Positions 9,152-16,300 of a stretch of DNA of 64,000 nt are shown here, one piece after another. Within the stretch, counting starts at the first letter, position 1. Every line of letters begins with the position of its first letter. This DNA is from an uncultured Lentibacter sp. (GTDB lineage: Bacteria; Pseudomonadota; Alphaproteobacteria; Rhodobacterales; Rhodobacteraceae): contig NZ_CAKZKL010000007.1 in NCBI RefSeq assembly GCF_937123735.1, forward strand, positions 1 to 64,000, given 5' to 3'. Position numbers and translations under genes: made by a program. A model generated the notes under the pieces. It saw only the letters and a list, made by a program, of their open reading frames with translations, was not told where the DNA came from and ran no database searches.

Positions 9152-9529
9152 CTTCTTTCTCTCTCCCTGTCAGCTCTGAGGCCGCGGAGTGGCGACTCAG
9201 CTGTGCTGTGAATATTTGTCGCACCTATTGCCCTGCGAACCAACCGCGTTTCACTCAAACTACGCCGCAGGGGTTAACAAATCGCCAGCAAACCCGGCCT
9301 TGCGCGGCCTGGCCCCCTAAAATTTAACTCAAATTCGCGGAATTGGTGACAGCCCGGAAACGGTCCTGCCTTGCCGGGCTGATAGGTGCCAATCGCGGGT
9401 ATTTTTCACAAAATTGACAGAATTTGCGCCTCAATTCCGCCACAGAGAGGCTCCAGAAGAAGCTCCGGGCCAGTGTAACGCAAGCTGGTGAAGCTGCCTC
9501 TCGCTGCAGGGGCTCATGAAAGAGACAAA
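9152..9529. other. 378-bp divergent gap before the pseudopilin genes
   Basis: This gap must hold the start signals for glutamate dehydrogenase (leftward) and for the TadG-like gene (rightward). I see a GTTAAC word in GGTTAACAAATCGCC (9272-9286), shared almost exactly with 32030-32044, and a TTGACA hexamer at 9414-9419 without a convincing partner -10 box. Nothing looks coding. Confidence 0.5.
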
Positions 9530-11137
9530 ATGGACCTGACAGCCGTGATAACCCGCTCTGGCCGTGGCAAACGGCCCGCCGCCCTTGCCGCTCTGGGGCG
9601 CTTTGCCCGAGATGAGTCGGGGGTGATCGTGGCCTTTTCCATCTATTTCATGCTGATGATCCTCTTCGTGGGGGCGCTGGGCGTCGATGTGATGCGCTAT
9701 GAATCAGAGCGCTCGCGGCTCCAGCATGTGCTCGATCAGGCCGTGCTCGCCGCCGCCGACCTGGATCAGACAAACCCGCCCGCCCAGGTGGTGGCCGACT
9801 ATTTCGTCAAGTCAAACCTGCCCAACGCCGATCTGCTGGACACCGCGGTGCAGCAAGGCCCCAATTTCCGGGTGGTCTCTGCCAGCGCCCGCGCCACTGT
9901 GCCCACCCAGCTGAGCCATATGCTGGGGGTTGAAAACATGAGCGCCCCGGCCCGCGCCACCGCAGAAGAGCGCTTTGACAGCATGGAAATTTCCCTCGTG
10001 CTTGACATCTCAGGCTCCATGGAAGGCAACCGGCTTGACAGCCTGCGCCCCGCCGCCGTCAGCTTTGTGGATGCCGTGATCGGGATCTCTGAAACCGTCT
10101 CCGTGTCGCTGGTGCCCTACTCCAACCAGGTCGCGCTCAGCCCGGAGCTGATGGGCCAGTTCAACACCTCCGATCCGCATGACTACTCCTATTGCCTCAA
10201 TTTTGAGGAAGCCGATTTCAACACGACGGCCATGACACCCGCCAGCGCCGGCAGCCGGGTCTATGAACAGGTCAAACATTTTGACGCCACCCCGCTGATC
10301 GTGGAAGATCCACACCCCGAGGGCCTGCGCGACACCCATGGCGCGCGCCCGAGCTGCTCCAACAGAGCCGCCTCGCAAATCTTGCCGCTCAGCCGTGACA
10401 GAACTGCCCTTTACGGCCAGATCAACGCGCTGGAGCGCGCCAGCACAACCAGCATCGACATGGGTGTCAAATGGGGCGCGGCGCTGCTCGACCCCAGCTT
10501 GCAACCCGCCGTCACCAACCTCATCGCCAGCAACACAATCGATCCGGGCTTTGCCGGCCGCCCCGTCGCCTTTGGCACCGGCAGCAACATGAAACTCATG
10601 GTGGTGATGAGCGACGGCCAGAACACCACCCAATACCGGCTGCGCGACCCGTTCCGCAGCGGCCTGTCCGATGTGTTTTACAACGCCAGCACAGACCGCT
10701 ACGCCGTGCTGCACAACGGCAGCTATTACAGCCAGACCGCCAGTGGCGACCACGCCATTCCGGCCAGCGGCGCAAGCGCCACCCTGCCCACAGGCTTCAC
10801 CCGCCTGAGCTTTGAGCGCCTCTTTGCCACCGCCAGCCTCAACTGGATCAACGACTACCTCTATGCCAACCTGGGCAATTACGATTGGTCCGCAAGCCCG
10901 CGCAGCTCGGTGGGCGGCAACCGCAAAGACAGCCAGCTGGACGCGATCTGCACCGCCGCCAAAAACCAGGGTGTGATCATCTACACCATCGGCTTTCAGG
11001 CCCCGATTGCCGGCCTTGAGGCGCTGCGGGCCTGCGCCTCTACGGAGAGCCATTTCTTTGATGTGCGCGGCCTGGACATCGAGGCGGCCTTCGCCGCCAT
11101 CGCCCAATCCATCACCCAACTCAAGCTCACCCAATGA
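9530..11137 (+). CDS. tadG: TadG-like pseudopilin with von Willebrand A domain
   Basis: A 535-residue protein. Residues about 25-50 hold a TadE/TadG-type N-terminal hydrophobic segment after RDESGVIVAF, so it should sit in the inner membrane with a periplasmic C-terminus. A von Willebrand A domain starts near residue 155, with the metal-site motif DISGS at 159-163, and runs to the end. Such proteins are minor components of tight-adherence pili. I start at the ATG at 9530 behind AAAGAGA, because the longer frame uses an unlikely GTG. Its stop overlaps the next ATG as ATGA. The main pilus locus is 40 kb away in this window. Confidence 0.85.
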   Translation: MDLTAVITRSGRGKRPAALAALGRFARDESGVIVAFSIYFMLMILFVGALGVDVMRYESERSRLQHVLDQAVLAAADLDQTNPPAQVVADYFVKSNLPNADLLDTAVQQGPNFRVVSASARATVPTQLSHMLGVENMSAPARATAEERFDSMEISLVLDISGSMEGNRLDSLRPAAVSFVDAVIGISETVSVSLVPYSNQVALSPELMGQFNTSDPHDYSYCLNFEEADFNTTAMTPASAGSRVYEQVKHFDATPLIVEDPHPEGLRDTHGARPSCSNRAASQILPLSRDRTALYGQINALERASTTSIDMGVKWGAALLDPSLQPAVTNLIASNTIDPGFAGRPVAFGTGSNMKLMVVMSDGQNTTQYRLRDPFRSGLSDVFYNASTDRYAVLHNGSYYSQTASGDHAIPASGASATLPTGFTRLSFERLFATASLNWINDYLYANLGNYDWSASPRSSVGGNRKDSQLDAICTAAKNQGVIIYTIGFQAPIAGLEALRACASTESHFFDVRGLDIEAAFAAIAQSITQLKLTQ

Positions 11138-11667
11138 AACCACGCGCCCCCCTGTGGCTGCGCTGGCAGCACGATGAAAACGGCAGCGCGACAGTCGAAT
11201 TCGCGATCCTGTTCCCGTTCTTCATCTTCATGTTCTGCGCCGCCGTCGAACTGGGGATGATCACCTTCAACCACTCCATGCTGGAACGTGGCCTTGACCT
11301 TGCGGTGCGCGATGTGCGCCTGACAACCGGTGCCAATTTCCAGCATGATGACATCAAGATCATGACCTGCAACTACGCCGGCTTCCTGAGCAATTGCGAC
11401 ACCCAGCTGCACCTTGAAATGCAGCCCCTGGACATGCGCAATTTCACCCCCCCGCGCGACACCGCGCGCTGCACCGACATCGCCGAACTGGTCAACCCGC
11501 TGACAGAGTTTCGCAACGGCCAGCAAAACCAGCTGATGATGCTGCGGGCCTGCTATGTGTTTCAGCCCATATTTCCTTTCACGGGCCTGGGCCGCCACCT
11601 CGATTGGGATGGCAATGGCAATGCCTGGATGATCGCCACATCTGCCTTTGTGCAGGAGCCGCTCTGA
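11134..11667 (+). CDS. tadE: TadE-like pseudopilin
   Basis: A 177-residue protein with a TadE-type N-terminal motif: DENGSATVEFAILFPFFIF, a prepilin-like segment with the conserved Glu after the small-residue processing region, followed by one membrane helix and a periplasmic tail. TadE-like proteins are processed by the same peptidase as Flp pilins and help build the pilus. The start overlaps the TadG-like gene by 4 bases and the end overlaps the next start by 1 base (TGATG), so the three genes form one transcript. Confidence 0.83.
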   Translation: MKPRAPLWLRWQHDENGSATVEFAILFPFFIFMFCAAVELGMITFNHSMLERGLDLAVRDVRLTTGANFQHDDIKIMTCNYAGFLSNCDTQLHLEMQPLDMRNFTPPRDTARCTDIAELVNPLTEFRNGQQNQLMMLRACYVFQPIFPFTGLGRHLDWDGNGNAWMIATSAFVQEPL

Positions 11668-12224
11668 TGGTCGGGCGCTGGCTTCTCGCGCGCCTGCGCA
11701 CCCTGTGGGAGGACACGGGCGGCTCGGTTTCTGTCGAGTTCATCATCATGGCGCCGATTGTCTTTTGGGCCTACGCCTCCATGTTCTCGTGGTTTGATGC
11801 CTACCGCCAAGTGGGCGTCCATGAAAAAGCCGCCTTCACCATTGCCGATATGATCAGCCGCGAGACCACCCCGCTGGACGCCGCCTATATTGATGCGGCT
11901 CAGGACATGGTGCAATTTCTCACCCGCACAGCCGAGCCCCCCGAGCTGCGGGTCTCGGTGCTCCACTATTCCACCCAAACCGAAACCTACAATCTGGATT
12001 GGTCCGAGAGCCGCGGCGCCCTGCCGCCCCTGCGCGCCGCCGATGTGCGCAACTGGCACAACCGGCTGCCGCTGCTGGTCAATGGCGAACGCCTCATTCT
12101 GGTGGAAACCCAAATTACCTACACGCCGCCCTTTCTCTGGGGGCTGATGGAGCGCAATGAGCTGGGCACATTCGTCTTTGCGCGGCCCCGCTTTGCGCCC
12201 CAACTCTGCTGGGAAAGTTGCTGA
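11667..12224 (+). CDS. TadE/TadF-like pseudopilin
   Basis: A 185-residue protein with the N-terminal pattern GGSVSVEFIIMAPIVFWAYA, again the Glu-containing pseudopilin segment plus a membrane helix near residues 20-42. It is the third gene in a row of this type and probably the TadF-equivalent minor pilin. I use the ATG at 11667, coupled to the previous stop, in place of an earlier in-frame ATG inside tadE. The gene ends 20 bases before a convergent hypothetical gene. Confidence 0.8.
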   Translation: MVGRWLLARLRTLWEDTGGSVSVEFIIMAPIVFWAYASMFSWFDAYRQVGVHEKAAFTIADMISRETTPLDAAYIDAAQDMVQFLTRTAEPPELRVSVLHYSTQTETYNLDWSESRGALPPLRAADVRNWHNRLPLLVNGERLILVETQITYTPPFLWGLMERNELGTFVFARPRFAPQLCWESC

Positions 12225-12244
12225 GCCGCCAGAGCCGCAGCACC

Positions 12245-12724
12245 CTAGAGCTGGTCCAACCCCAGATGGCGCTCAATCGCCTCGGCCAGCGGCTTGACCT
12301 GCGCACTGCTCGCCGCGCCGCCAAAGGCTGCGCGCCGTCCGGCCCGCCACCACAGCCCCATGCGCCAACAGGGCGTCACCTCGCGGCGCAGCTGCACCGA
12401 GAACCCGTTGGAAGGGCGCAGGCTGAAATGCCCCCGCTCGATGCTTTCAACGTCGGCAAGATCCAGAACCAGCTCGCCCGCGCTGTCTTCCAGCCGCGTG
12501 CCGATCAGGCGCAAATGCCGCCCCGTATCGCGCCACAGCTTCTGGGCGCTGCCCAGCAAGAGTGCGGCCAACCCCCAAAGGGCCGCCTGCAAGAGCCAGC
12601 CATGCGGCGGCGTGTTGAGCGCCGTGCTCACCAGAAGCGCGCCCGAAAGCGCCACCATCCCGGCCCCGAAAAAACGCCGGAACGGGCTGACCTTCACCTC
12701 CACCAGCGGTGTCTGCGCGTGCAT
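12245..12724 (-). CDS. Hypothetical membrane protein
   Basis: A 159-residue protein that I do not recognise. It has two closely spaced hydrophobic segments (about residues 18-38 and 43-62) and then a soluble part rich in Arg and Leu, with alternating strands suggestive of a PH-like beta fold (LRLIGTRLEDSAGELVLDLA). It is probably an inner-membrane protein with a cytoplasmic tail. The ATG at 12724 follows AAGGAGA, which sets the start against a longer frame. The 12804 copy of the dispersed GTGCAC element lies in its upstream region. Confidence 0.6.
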   Translation of the reverse strand: MHAQTPLVEVKVSPFRRFFGAGMVALSGALLVSTALNTPPHGWLLQAALWGLAALLLGSAQKLWRDTGRHLRLIGTRLEDSAGELVLDLADVESIERGHFSLRPSNGFSVQLRREVTPCWRMGLWWRAGRRAAFGGAASSAQVKPLAEAIERHLGLDQL

Positions 12725-12803
12725 TGCGTCTCTCCTTGGCTGTCTGCGCTGCCACCTAGCCCCAGCGGGGCAGCCCTGACAAGCCCCGCGCTGCGCACGC
12801 CGC

Positions 12804-12895
12804 GTTAACCTGGCTGCGCCACCTTTTGGGCTCTTGGGGCGGTGCACGCTTTGTGCACGCCCTGTGCACGCATATCACCCCCCGGTTTTGCGCAG
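12804..12895 (+). repeat. Dispersed GTTAAC/triple-GTGCAC element, copy A
   Basis: A noncoding element shared with 32031-32122. The parts in order are GTTAAC (12804-12809), the 9-mer CCTTTTGGG (12822-12830), GGCG, then three GTGCAC words starting at 12842, 12853 and 12864 (11-base period), then TATCACCCCCC and TGCG. All spacings are identical in the two copies. It lies upstream of the leftward hypothetical gene that begins at 12724 and beyond the end of the gene at 12929. I do not know its function. The helical phasing of the GTGCAC words suggests a protein-binding array. Confidence 0.75.
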
Positions 12896-12928
12896 TTTTC
12901 AGATCCTTAAGCAGGCAAACCGCAGGCT

Positions 12929-13876
12929 TTACCCTCTCTTAACCGTCACCTCTGCGCCGCGTTCCTCGGGCTCGTCATCCACCATCTCCGCCGGAAAACC
13001 CGGTGCTGTGACATCCAGCCCCGTGGCCTCCTCTAGGCGTTTGATAATATTGGGAGAAAGCTCTCTGGGGCCAAAACGGCTGATGCCATCCTGAAAGATG
13101 CTGATCAGCAAGGGGTTCAGCTCCAGCGGCACGCCCGCACGGTCGGCCACCTCCTGAAACAGCCCGATATCCTTGGCCACAAGGTCCATCGTGAAGGAAA
13201 TATCCCGGCTGCCATTCAAAATAACCTGCCCCTCCGTCTCATGCACAAAGCTCGTCCCCGAGGAAATCGCCATCGCCTCATAGGCCACGCCAAGGTCCAT
13301 GCCTGCGCCTTTGGCCACCGTCAGAGCCTCGGCCACAGAAACAAGGTTTGCGGTCGCCAGAAAATTGGTCAAGACCTTCAAAACACTGGCCGATCCCAGA
13401 TCCCCCGTGTGCAACACACGCCGCCCCATAATTGTGAGCAGCGGCAAAATCCGCTCGAATGTGGCGCGCTCACAGCCTGCAAAAATTGAGATATTGCCGG
13501 TGTCCGCACGGTGGCAACCGCCCGAAACAGGGCAGTCCACAGCGGCCCCGCCCCGCGCGATCACCTCAGCACCGATCCGCTTCACCTCGGCCTCGTCGGT
13601 GGTGCTCATTTCCATCCAGATTTTGCCTGGCCCAACCTCGGGCAACATCTCTTGCAGCACCGCCGCGCTGGCCGCCGGGCTTGGCAGGCAGGTGATAACC
13701 GAATCACACTCCCGCATCATCTGGGCCGGCGAGCCTCCGGCAAGCGCCCCGGCCGCAACCTTTGCCTTAACAAAGTCTTCATTCAAATCATGCACCCTGA
13801 GCTCAACCCCGTTTCGCAGCAGGCTACCTGACAGTTTTCCACCCACATTCCCGAGGCCGATAAAACCAACTTTCAT
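12929..13876 (-). CDS. 3-hydroxyisobutyrate dehydrogenase-family NAD(P)-dependent oxidoreductase
   Basis: A 315-residue beta-hydroxyacid dehydrogenase. The N-terminus begins with the nucleotide-binding motif KVGFIGLGNVGGKLSG. The substrate-loop signature DCPVSGGCHRADTG lies near residue 122, and the catalytic lysine region KVLTNFLATAN follows around residue 172. The family reduces or oxidises small 3-hydroxyacids (3-hydroxyisobutyrate, tartronate semialdehyde and similar), and the exact substrate is unclear. The ATG at 13876 follows GGGAGAG. An in-frame extension upstream lacks a ribosome site. It is not obviously in an operon. Confidence 0.85.
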   Translation of the reverse strand: MKVGFIGLGNVGGKLSGSLLRNGVELRVHDLNEDFVKAKVAAGALAGGSPAQMMRECDSVITCLPSPAASAAVLQEMLPEVGPGKIWMEMSTTDEAEVKRIGAEVIARGGAAVDCPVSGGCHRADTGNISIFAGCERATFERILPLLTIMGRRVLHTGDLGSASVLKVLTNFLATANLVSVAEALTVAKGAGMDLGVAYEAMAISSGTSFVHETEGQVILNGSRDISFTMDLVAKDIGLFQEVADRAGVPLELNPLLISIFQDGISRFGPRELSPNIIKRLEEATGLDVTAPGFPAEMVDDEPEERGAEVTVKRG

Positions 13877-14077
13877 AAATCTCTCCCTGTTTTTTGCTAT
13901 GCTCGCGCTGGCGGCCTGCCTATTCTGGCCCAGAAGCGACACTTGCGCCCCAAATACCCGTCAATTGTAGCCGGCCTGCATTTGGCGGTTCGCCGGCGCA
14001 TGTTTCAACGGGCTGGCGCTCCGGGCGGCTTGCCCTCTTTGTGAACGATCTGTGCGAACCACTTGCGCCAACCATCT

Positions 14078-14091
14078 GTGCAATAATGCAC
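14078..14091. promoter_or_regulatory. Inverted repeat upstream of the pirin gene
   Basis: GTGCA ATAA TGCAC is a perfect 5-base inverted repeat with a 4-base spacer, 82 bases ahead of the pirin ATG, in the divergent region shared with the dehydrogenase gene. It could be a small-dimer operator. There is no adjacent regulator gene to assign it to. Confidence 0.25.
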
Positions 14092-14172
14092 ATATCCCTG
14101 CGCAAAGCGCAGAATTGCCCGCATCCGCACCGCGCGATAGGCTTTGTTACAGGATCCAAAAGGAGTCGTCCC

Positions 14173-15084
14173 ATGTCCATCCGCCCCATTCTCGAAAAAC
14201 GTAAGGCCCAGCCCACGATGGAGGGCGCAGGCGTGCATCTGCACCGCGCCTTCGGCTTTCACGATCCCTCAGAGCTCGACCCGTTTCTGCTGTTTGACGA
14301 CTTTCGCAACGATGTGCCGGCCCATTTTGAAAAGGGCTTCCCCTGGCACCCCCACCGCGGCATTGAGACCATCACCTATGTGCTCGAAGGCGAGGTCGAT
14401 CATGCCGACAGCCTCGGCAACACCGGCAGCCTCGGCGCGGGTGATGTGCAATGGATGACAGCCGGCTCGGGCATCATGCATCAGGAAATGCCACGCGCCA
14501 ACACCGCAGGCCAGATGCACGGTTTCCAGCTCTGGGCCAATCTGCCGCGCGACCTCAAGATGACCACCCCGCGCTATCAGGATGTCGAGGCCAAGGAGAT
14601 CCCCGAAATCATCGAGGATGACGGCACCCGCGTGCGCGTGGTCACAGGAGAGTTCTGGGGCAAGCGAGGCCCCGTCGACGGAATCGCCGCAGACCCGCAA
14701 TATCTCGATGTGTCCATCCCCGCCGGCGTCAAGAAAACACTTCCCGTTGACACCTACCGCCGCGCTTTCGCCTATGTGTTCCAGGGCTCCGGTGCCTTCG
14801 CTGATGCCAGCGCCCCCTCCGGTGTGCTGCTCGAAAAAGAGGTGATGGGCGAAGAGGTCAATATCCGGGATATGTCAGGCAACCGCACACTCATCCGCTT
14901 TGGCACCGGCGATGAAATCACCGTTCAGGCCGGGGAAGATGGCATCCGCTTCCTGCTGGTGTCAGGAGCCCCCCTGCAAGAGCCCGTCGCCTGGCATGGC
15001 CCGATCGTGATGAACACCCGCGCAGAAATCCAGCAAGCCATGTCTGATCTGCGCAACGGCACCTTCATCAAACCCGCGCACTAG
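14173..15084 (+). CDS. Pirin family protein
   Basis: A 303-residue bicupin. The N-terminal cupin has the characteristic pirin metal ligands in FPWHPHRGIETITYVLEG (two His), an additional His in IMHQEMPR and a Glu, so it should bind iron. The C-terminal cupin (about 180-300) has no obvious metal site, as is normal for pirins. Bacterial pirins act as quercetinase-like oxygenases or as redox-sensitive interactors of metabolic enzymes, and the role here is open. The ATG at 14173 follows AAAAGGAG. The longer open frame upstream lies in noncoding sequence. Confidence 0.9.
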   Translation: MSIRPILEKRKAQPTMEGAGVHLHRAFGFHDPSELDPFLLFDDFRNDVPAHFEKGFPWHPHRGIETITYVLEGEVDHADSLGNTGSLGAGDVQWMTAGSGIMHQEMPRANTAGQMHGFQLWANLPRDLKMTTPRYQDVEAKEIPEIIEDDGTRVRVVTGEFWGKRGPVDGIAADPQYLDVSIPAGVKKTLPVDTYRRAFAYVFQGSGAFADASAPSGVLLEKEVMGEEVNIRDMSGNRTLIRFGTGDEITVQAGEDGIRFLLVSGAPLQEPVAWHGPIVMNTRAEIQQAMSDLRNGTFIKPAH

Positions 15085-15095
15085 TGCTCAGGCAC

Positions 15096-15208
15096 TTTCT
15101 TATTGCGTCAAATATCCAGACGATCCCGCGCAGCAAGTGCGCTCTATCGGTCTTCGCCTGTGCCTTGCAAAGTGCTTGGGGGAGCGCGAGGGGGCAAAGC
15201 CCCCTCGC
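15096..15208. repeat. Intergenic repeat family copy 1 with GC hairpin
   Basis: It starts with TTTCTTATTGCGTCAAATAT (15096-15115), nearly the same as the word at 21292, and ends in a perfect 10-base hairpin, GCGAGGGGGC / GCCCCCTCGC with loop AAA (15186-15208). It lies between the convergent pirin and HAD genes, so the hairpin could end both transcripts, although there is no T-run on either side. Confidence 0.65.
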
Positions 15209-15241
15209 CCGCCGCGGTTTGGCGCAGCCAAAACGCAACCT

Positions 15242-15934
15242 CTAAAGCCCCGCCAGCCATCCCGGCAAATGCCCGATATCCGGCAAAACCACATCGGCCA
15301 GGGGCGCAAGATCCGCCTCCCCCGCCAGCCCCGTCAGAACCGCAACGCTGCGCATTCCAGCGGCCCGCGCCGCGTGCAAATCATGGGTGCTATCGCCCAC
15401 CATGACACAGGCCTGCGGGGCCAGGCCCACAGCCTTGCAAAAGCCCAAAAGCTGCCCGGCCTCCGGCTTGCCCCCAAAGCCGCTGTCATAGCCCGCCACA
15501 AAATCAAACAGCTCCAGAACCCCCGCACTCTGCAAATGCGCTCGCGCCGGGGCCTCGGCATCATTGGTCGCCACACCCAGCTTCAGGCCCCGCGCCCGCA
15601 GCCCGCCAAGCAAGGGCCCAAGCGGCACAGCCTGCGCTTGCGGGGCTTTGGCAGCTTCCGCATTGAGCACCGCAACAAGCGCGGCTTTGTCCCACTCCGG
15701 CAGGCTCGGCGCGAGGGCCTGCGCAATCTCGCTGGGCATCCCGGCAATGACAATCGACTCTGGCAAAAAGCTCTGGGTCTCATAAGAAAAGCCCACGGCT
15801 GCGGCCATGGCCCGCGCATGGGCCTCATCGCGCGCCAACCGCTGCAAGAAGGCCATGGCCCAGGCTTCCCAGGTGCTGGCAAAGTCAAACAATGTGCCGT
15901 CCTTGTCAAAAACAACGGCCTGAATCGGTATCAT
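15242..15934 (-). CDS. HAD superfamily hydrolase (phosphoglycolate phosphatase-like)
   Basis: A 230-residue phosphatase. Motif I is FDKDGTLFD near the N-terminus (the two catalytic aspartates). The thr/lys region (GVATNDAEAP) lies near residue 120, and motif IV is in VMVGDSTHDLHAARAAG near residue 180. The cap region between motifs I and II fits the phosphoglycolate phosphatase/beta-phosphoglucomutase group. The substrate is uncertain. The ATG at 15934 overlaps the stop of the DUF3572 gene (ATGA). A TTG 6 bases upstream has better spacing to GGGGAG and is an alternative start. Confidence 0.88.
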   Translation of the reverse strand: MIPIQAVVFDKDGTLFDFASTWEAWAMAFLQRLARDEAHARAMAAAVGFSYETQSFLPESIVIAGMPSEIAQALAPSLPEWDKAALVAVLNAEAAKAPQAQAVPLGPLLGGLRARGLKLGVATNDAEAPARAHLQSAGVLELFDFVAGYDSGFGGKPEAGQLLGFCKAVGLAPQACVMVGDSTHDLHAARAAGMRSVAVLTGLAGEADLAPLADVVLPDIGHLPGWLAGL

Positions 15935-16215
15935 GTCCAATGCACCAGCTCCCCGCCCGGAAGGGCTGCCCGCGCCCGCATGGGCTGATCATAAGCAAGC
16001 CCGCAGGCGTCGCAAAAGCCAACCACCCAAGCGTCATCCATCAGCAGAAAGTCCAGCACCGAGGCCAGAAAAGCCGTCGTGCCCGCCTGCGCTTTCAAAT
16101 CGGCCAGCGACGCGCCGCTGGCCCCGAGAAAAACCGGCAGCAAGTCTTCGTTTGCGGCCAGCCATGTGAGCGCTTTAAGGCCGATCTCCTCGGCGCGATC
16201 AAAAGAAACTGTCAT
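15931..16215 (-). CDS. DUF3572 family protein
   Basis: A 94-residue acidic helical protein matching DUF3572, with the family-typical LTWLAANEDLLPVFLGASG and an acidic, hydrophobic middle. Its function is unknown. In many alphaproteobacteria this family is encoded beside divK/pleD-type signalling genes. The same holds here, since the PleD-like cyclase starts 86 bases away on the other strand. It is coupled to the downstream HAD phosphatase gene by a 4-base overlap. Confidence 0.8.
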   Translation of the reverse strand: MTVSFDRAEEIGLKALTWLAANEDLLPVFLGASGASLADLKAQAGTTAFLASVLDFLLMDDAWVVGFCDACGLAYDQPMRARAALPGGELVHWT

Positions 16216-16240
16216 TTTTTACAGGCCTAGAAAGGTTTTC

Positions 16241-16246
16241 TTAACC
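16241..16246 (+). promoter_or_regulatory. Possible CtrA half-site upstream of the PleD-like gene
   Basis: A TTAACC word, the half-site recognised by the response regulator CtrA in alphaproteobacteria, lies 55 bases ahead of the cyclase ATG. A six-base word is weak evidence by itself. I list it because a similar word precedes dprA in this window. Confidence 0.25.
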
Positions 16247-16300
16247 ACTTTTGCGAAATGATAAACAAAACCGCAAGCTCAAAGGGAACTGTAACCGCCC

